Source: Ignavibacteriales bacterium
GTDB lineage: Bacteria; Bacteroidota; Ignavibacteria; Ignavibacteriales; SURF-24
NCBI GenBank assembly: GCA_003599415.1
Contig: QZKB01000009.1
Coordinates: forward strand, 1 to 56,369
Reading direction: 5' to 3'
DNA length: 56,369 bases
Part shown: one piece after another, positions 52,871-56,369 of the stretch
How the letters are laid out: every line of letters starts with the position of its first letter
Position numbering within the stretch: the first letter of the stretch is position 1
The notes under the pieces: model-generated
What the model saw: the letters and a program-made list of their open reading frames with translations, nothing else
Told to the model about the DNA's origin: nothing
Database searches by the model: none
Program-made: the position numbers and the translations under genes

Positions 52871-53368
52871 ATGACTGAATTAAAGAAAATAAAAATTTAT
52901 ACCGATGGTGGCAGCCTTGAAAATCCGGGTCCGGGTGGTTATGGTATAATTCTAAAACATAAAGACAGGATTAAAGAAATTTCCGGCGGATATAAATTAA
53001 CTACAAACAACAGGATGGAGCTAACTGCAGCAATTGTTGCTCTCCAGGCATTAAAAGAAAAATGCGATATAACTCTTTATACGGATTCCAAATATGTTGT
53101 GGATGGAATTACATTAGGCTGGGCAGAAAGATGGAAAAGGAATGGCTGGAAGCGCAATAAAAAAGATAAAGCTGAAAATCCGGACCTTTGGAATAAACTA
53201 CTGGATTTAGTGGCAATTCATAAAATAAAATTTGAATGGGTAAAAGGTCATGCCGGGCATCCCGAAAATGAGCGGTGTGATGAACTTGTAAAACTTGCCG
53301 CCAATGGTCATCATTTGTTGGTAGATGAAGGATACCAGAATTTTGGAAATGAAAACAGGTTGATTTGA
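52871..53368 (+). CDS. rnhA: Ribonuclease HI
   Basis: 165 aa from the ATG at 52871 (a TTG five codons earlier is in frame). Cuts RNA in RNA-DNA hybrids using two metal ions. The catalytic carboxylates are all visible: Asp12 in YTDGGSLENPGPGGYG, Glu50 in NRMELTAA, Asp72 in YTDSKYV and Asp137 in ERCDELVKLAA; His127 lies in VKGHAGHPENE. The basic protrusion WAERWKRNGWKRNKKDK is kept. Plain cytoplasmic enzyme; sits where further nuo genes would be expected. Confidence 0.95.
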   Translation: MTELKKIKIYTDGGSLENPGPGGYGIILKHKDRIKEISGGYKLTTNNRMELTAAIVALQALKEKCDITLYTDSKYVVDGITLGWAERWKRNGWKRNKKDKAENPDLWNKLLDLVAIHKIKFEWVKGHAGHPENERCDELVKLAANGHHLLVDEGYQNFGNENRLI

Positions 53369-53546
53369 TAATCTGTTGACTCTCCTTTTATAAGAGAATT
53401 GTTTTTCTGCTACGCAAATTTTTTTCTCCACGAAATTTATTCGTATCTTTATTCCAGTTAAGAGACCAAAAAAAAATTATTAAGCTGAATTTGGCTGGTA
53501 TGTTATTTGGGGTTTAGGGAAAAATCTTAATATATGCGGGAGTGAT

Positions 53547-56330
53547 ATGAAAAATTCTACAATTCTAAAAATCAATGTTTTATTCTTTTTAATAATTGCA
53601 TTTTATGGGAATGTTTTTGCTATTAACGAATTAGATGTAAAAGTTCCCGATGTTTACATATCTAAACCCGGTTATATTGATAAAGCAGTATTAGTTGTCG
53701 AACCGCATGGAAGCTATTCTGAACAATCATTATATCTTGAATATTCTGATCGCGGACAGTTCAATGGATATAATCAGGTTGAGGTAATCCACAGGTTTGA
53801 ATTACCGGAAGGTGCAGTTATTAATGATATGTGGCTGTGGATAGGCGATAGTGTTATGCAGGCAATAATGCTTGATACCTGGACAGCCCGATCAATTTAT
53901 GATAGTATTGTAAGTATGAAAAGAGATCCGGCATTTCTGTCCAAAGTAGGAGACCAGTATGAATTACATATTTTCCCATTAACTCCGGGTGGAATAAGAA
54001 AAATTAAAATGAATTATATTGTTCCATCAAAGTGGATAGGAAATCTTGCTATTGCTGAATTCCCATTTGATATGCTGGCTTCAAATAATAGCACACAAAA
54101 ACCATTGGAAGTGCTTTATCGTTACAGAGAAGATGTATGGGGTAATCCTTCTTTTCTGGAAGATATACCAAACGTGTTTGAGCCGCTGAAAGATACACTT
54201 GGATTCCATTATCTATCGACAAGAATTAATGATATTTCGGGTTATTCAAGTTTGAACCTGGTATACCAGACAAAATTTAATGAAGGATTTTATTTTGATA
54301 GTTACTCGAGGACAGATAAACCAACTTATTTTGAATTTGGAATTGAGACAGGGAAATTCTTTAATTTAAGTGCAGACAGCAGTAATAAAAATGTTATGCT
54401 TGGCATTGATTTAAGCGGAAATAATAATATGAATATGGATGTTGTTATTCCGAATATTAAAAAGGTTCTACATTCAGCATTAAAGCCAAATGACAAGCTG
54501 AAAGTTTTAGTTTCAGGTGCCGGAAAAATAAAATCTCTTACCCCGGATTTTATAGACGCCAATGTTTCTAACGTAGATAATCTTCTGAATGATTTTTCTA
54601 ACAGTACTTTTGCTGATTCAATTAAAAGCATAAAGTTACCTTACCTTGTTTATTGCGATGTAAGGGCGATACAGTGCTGGCATTTTTCAAAGATAACTTC
54701 CTTTTTAACTTATGACAGATTTGATTACCTGACTAATGCTGTACAGAATTTTCATAATGCAGATATAATTGCTGCATATAGCCATGGATATGAAGATCCA
54801 TTCAGTACAAGTACATTTCAAACTATGATTCAACCTGCACTGGATTCCTTTTTTGTTAAGGGAGGAAGATTCCTAAGCTATTATGATTACAACAGAGAAT
54901 TTGCAGAGGTAATAGGCAAGCATTATATAAATGGTTTATCAACAAAAAAAGCAGTACACGAATCAATTACACTTTACAGGAATACTGAAGGAAATATCGG
55001 GAATGATTTCCCGGAAAAAGTTGATCATGCAGGTACATACTTCTTTAACTATAATGATCCGGATGTTAAGGTTGAACTAAGGGATAAAGATGGGAATGCT
55101 GCGGTTATCTCAAAGAGGATCGGGAAAGGATTAATTATAATAAGCGGAATGTGGTCGTTGAATGATGATGATGGATTAAAAGCAATTCTTAGTGTCGGTT
55201 TAATGGGATTGAATTCATTTACCAAAAGCAGCCAGCAGCTTCAAAACCTGTTAACTGAAATCAGTACATCAAATAATATAAAGGATAGCGTTGATAAGTG
55301 TTTAATAATAAGCAATGCCGATTCCTTAATAACAGAAACCGATGCAACAAGCTGGGTTAATAATTATTTAAGCAGCTTTACGAAAAAGCCGGTTTTTAAT
55401 TCTATTAATTTATTAGATGGAAATGAAGGATTACCTTCATACTTAACCGTAGACCTGGAAAAGTATTACGGCTCGGGTTACCTGTTAAGCAGATTATCGG
55501 AAAGTACGAATGGTTTACATTATGAATCCTATAAAAATGACTGGGATTATATGGCATCGTCTCTGTCTGCTTATTCATTACCAAATAAAGACAGCCTGAA
55601 TATATCTATTGATATTAATGAGGGTACTGGTACAATGCAGGAAATACGTGAAGTAAGCCCGGTTAAAAATGATGTGAACAAACCAATATTTCATATCGGA
55701 TCATCAACAAATGCTCTTAAATATAAATTTAATATTTCTGCAAAGTTTAATGATTCCAACGAGTGGAGGCACAAAACAGTTGAGATAATTCCAAACGGGG
55801 ATACAACAAAAATGGGAAATATTATTCCGACCATGCTTGGGAATGAAAAACTTAATGATTTATTCAGGTATAACAGTACAGATACAGCGGCAATAATAAG
55901 CCTGGCATTAAGGCATAATATACTATGTGATTACACAGCACTGATTGCATTAGAACCGAATGATACTCTCCATTTTATGAAAGATCCTTTTGATGAAGGC
56001 GGAATGACGGAAGTTGAAAATGAGATTAAGTATTCTGATTCGTTATTTATTGACATCTATCCGAATCCTTTTAATATGCAAACAACATTTTTAGTTAATG
56101 TTTCAAATCCTTCATTTGTCAGTTTGATTATATATAATATTCTTGGTCAACAAGTAGCTGTACTCTCTAATTCTGATTTGATAAATGAGAGCAGGAGTTT
56201 CAGATGGAATGGAAAAGGTAATTTCAATCAGTACATAAGTACAGGAATTTATATTGCTCAGGTAGTAATCAAGGAAGTTTCAACTAACAAGACAAATATT
56301 ATATCGAAGAAACTTTTACTTGTAAAATAG
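53547..56330 (+). CDS. Secreted VIT/von Willebrand-A-like protein with T9SS sorting domain
   Basis: 927 aa, signal peptide to about residue 25 (GNVFA). Residues about 50-165 resemble a VIT domain (VEVIHRFELPEGAVINDMWL, ARSIYDSIVSMKRDPAFL, PGGIRKIKMNYIVP). About 275-480 are a VWA-like region (KNVMLGIDLSGNNNMNMDV), whose metal site lacks the full DxSxS pattern. A large undefined region follows. The last 90 residues form a sorting domain (IYPNPFNMQTTFLVNVS ... KKLLLVK). SD GGGAG lies before the ATG. Possibly an adhesion or surface-mechanics protein; no enzyme motif seen. Confidence 0.8.
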   Translation: MKNSTILKINVLFFLIIAFYGNVFAINELDVKVPDVYISKPGYIDKAVLVVEPHGSYSEQSLYLEYSDRGQFNGYNQVEVIHRFELPEGAVINDMWLWIGDSVMQAIMLDTWTARSIYDSIVSMKRDPAFLSKVGDQYELHIFPLTPGGIRKIKMNYIVPSKWIGNLAIAEFPFDMLASNNSTQKPLEVLYRYREDVWGNPSFLEDIPNVFEPLKDTLGFHYLSTRINDISGYSSLNLVYQTKFNEGFYFDSYSRTDKPTYFEFGIETGKFFNLSADSSNKNVMLGIDLSGNNNMNMDVVIPNIKKVLHSALKPNDKLKVLVSGAGKIKSLTPDFIDANVSNVDNLLNDFSNSTFADSIKSIKLPYLVYCDVRAIQCWHFSKITSFLTYDRFDYLTNAVQNFHNADIIAAYSHGYEDPFSTSTFQTMIQPALDSFFVKGGRFLSYYDYNREFAEVIGKHYINGLSTKKAVHESITLYRNTEGNIGNDFPEKVDHAGTYFFNYNDPDVKVELRDKDGNAAVISKRIGKGLIIISGMWSLNDDDGLKAILSVGLMGLNSFTKSSQQLQNLLTEISTSNNIKDSVDKCLIISNADSLITETDATSWVNNYLSSFTKKPVFNSINLLDGNEGLPSYLTVDLEKYYGSGYLLSRLSESTNGLHYESYKNDWDYMASSLSAYSLPNKDSLNISIDINEGTGTMQEIREVSPVKNDVNKPIFHIGSSTNALKYKFNISAKFNDSNEWRHKTVEIIPNGDTTKMGNIIPTMLGNEKLNDLFRYNSTDTAAIISLALRHNILCDYTALIALEPNDTLHFMKDPFDEGGMTEVENEIKYSDSLFIDIYPNPFNMQTTFLVNVSNPSFVSLIIYNILGQQVAVLSNSDLINESRSFRWNGKGNFNQYISTGIYIAQVVIKEVSTNKTNIISKKLLLVK

Positions 56331-56351
56331 AAAATCATAAATGTATTTGCG

Positions 56352-56369
56352 TCAGGAAAATTTTCCTGA
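56352..56369. repeat. Perfect 18-bp palindrome at the window end
   Basis: TCAGGAAAATTTTCCTGA is its own reverse complement, 22 bases after the last stop codon. It may be a terminator hairpin or an operator; the window ends at its last base, so any downstream T-run is unseen. Confidence 0.6.

Noticed and set aside
1..56369. Phage, insertion sequence, CRISPR array, tRNA or rRNA
   Set aside because: No integrase/transposase motifs, spaced repeats, or RNA-gene signatures were seen; spacers are too short to hide an operon of RNA genes.

Overview
The window looks like chromosomal DNA from an Ignavibacteria-like member of the Bacteroidota/Chlorobi assemblage. The DNA is AT-rich. Several secreted proteins end in a type IX secretion (T9SS) sorting domain with the YPNPFNP signature. 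Complex I, multiheme cytochromes, a TonB-dependent receptor and Wzx/Wzy-type glycan genes are all present. This placement is inferred from protein style, not from a marker gene. No rRNA, tRNA, CRISPR, phage or insertion sequence was seen.

Layout. (1) 1-8083, minus strand: a MacB-type permease (cut by the window edge) with its HlyD-type adaptor, a membrane sensor histidine kinase, a two-gene cytochrome unit (a five-site multiheme cytochrome c plus a one-heme cytochrome/beta-barrel protein resembling Cyc2), and an MgtC/DUF4010 membrane protein. (2) 8275-11295: a secreted YwqK/MORN-repeat plus TonB-C protein, then a convergent nfeD-slipin operon. (3) 11636-37401, plus strand: an exopolysaccharide (EPS) island. 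It opens with a large secreted beta-propeller/malectin T9SS protein. A 13-gene tight operon follows: Wzc-type tyrosine kinase, small SLBB protein, UDP-N-acetylhexosamine dehydrogenase, Wzx, Wzy, five GT4-type glycosyltransferases, three tandem CapK/PaaK-like adenylate-forming enzymes and a heparinase II/III-like protein. A second unit carries a WecA-like initiating phosphoglycosyltransferase and a DUF4091 protein. (4) 37390-42261, minus strand: a cohesin-like T9SS protein and a long DUF4091 paralogue ending in a dockerin-like module. (5) 42504-56330: D-lactate dehydrogenase, TonB receptor, small cytochrome c, PhoD phosphatase, a response regulator, nuoABCDEF, rnhA, and a VIT-domain T9SS protein.

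How it fits together. The three units of the EPS island (11636, 15882 and 33421) are each preceded by a look-alike promoter: TTG-N-ATT, a -10-like box 16 nt after the -35, then ATATAAAG at the expected transcription start. This suggests one regulon covering the secreted propeller protein, the Wzx/Wzy operon and the WecA unit. A nucleotide-sugar dehydrogenase (acidic sugar) together with a heparinase-type lyase predicts an acidic glycan. The three consecutive CapK-like enzymes suggest activation of several carboxylic acids for decorating it, and they are the most unusual feature of the window. The cytochrome/porin pair at 4149-6681 is the second most interesting locus, as a possible outer-membrane electron-transfer unit.
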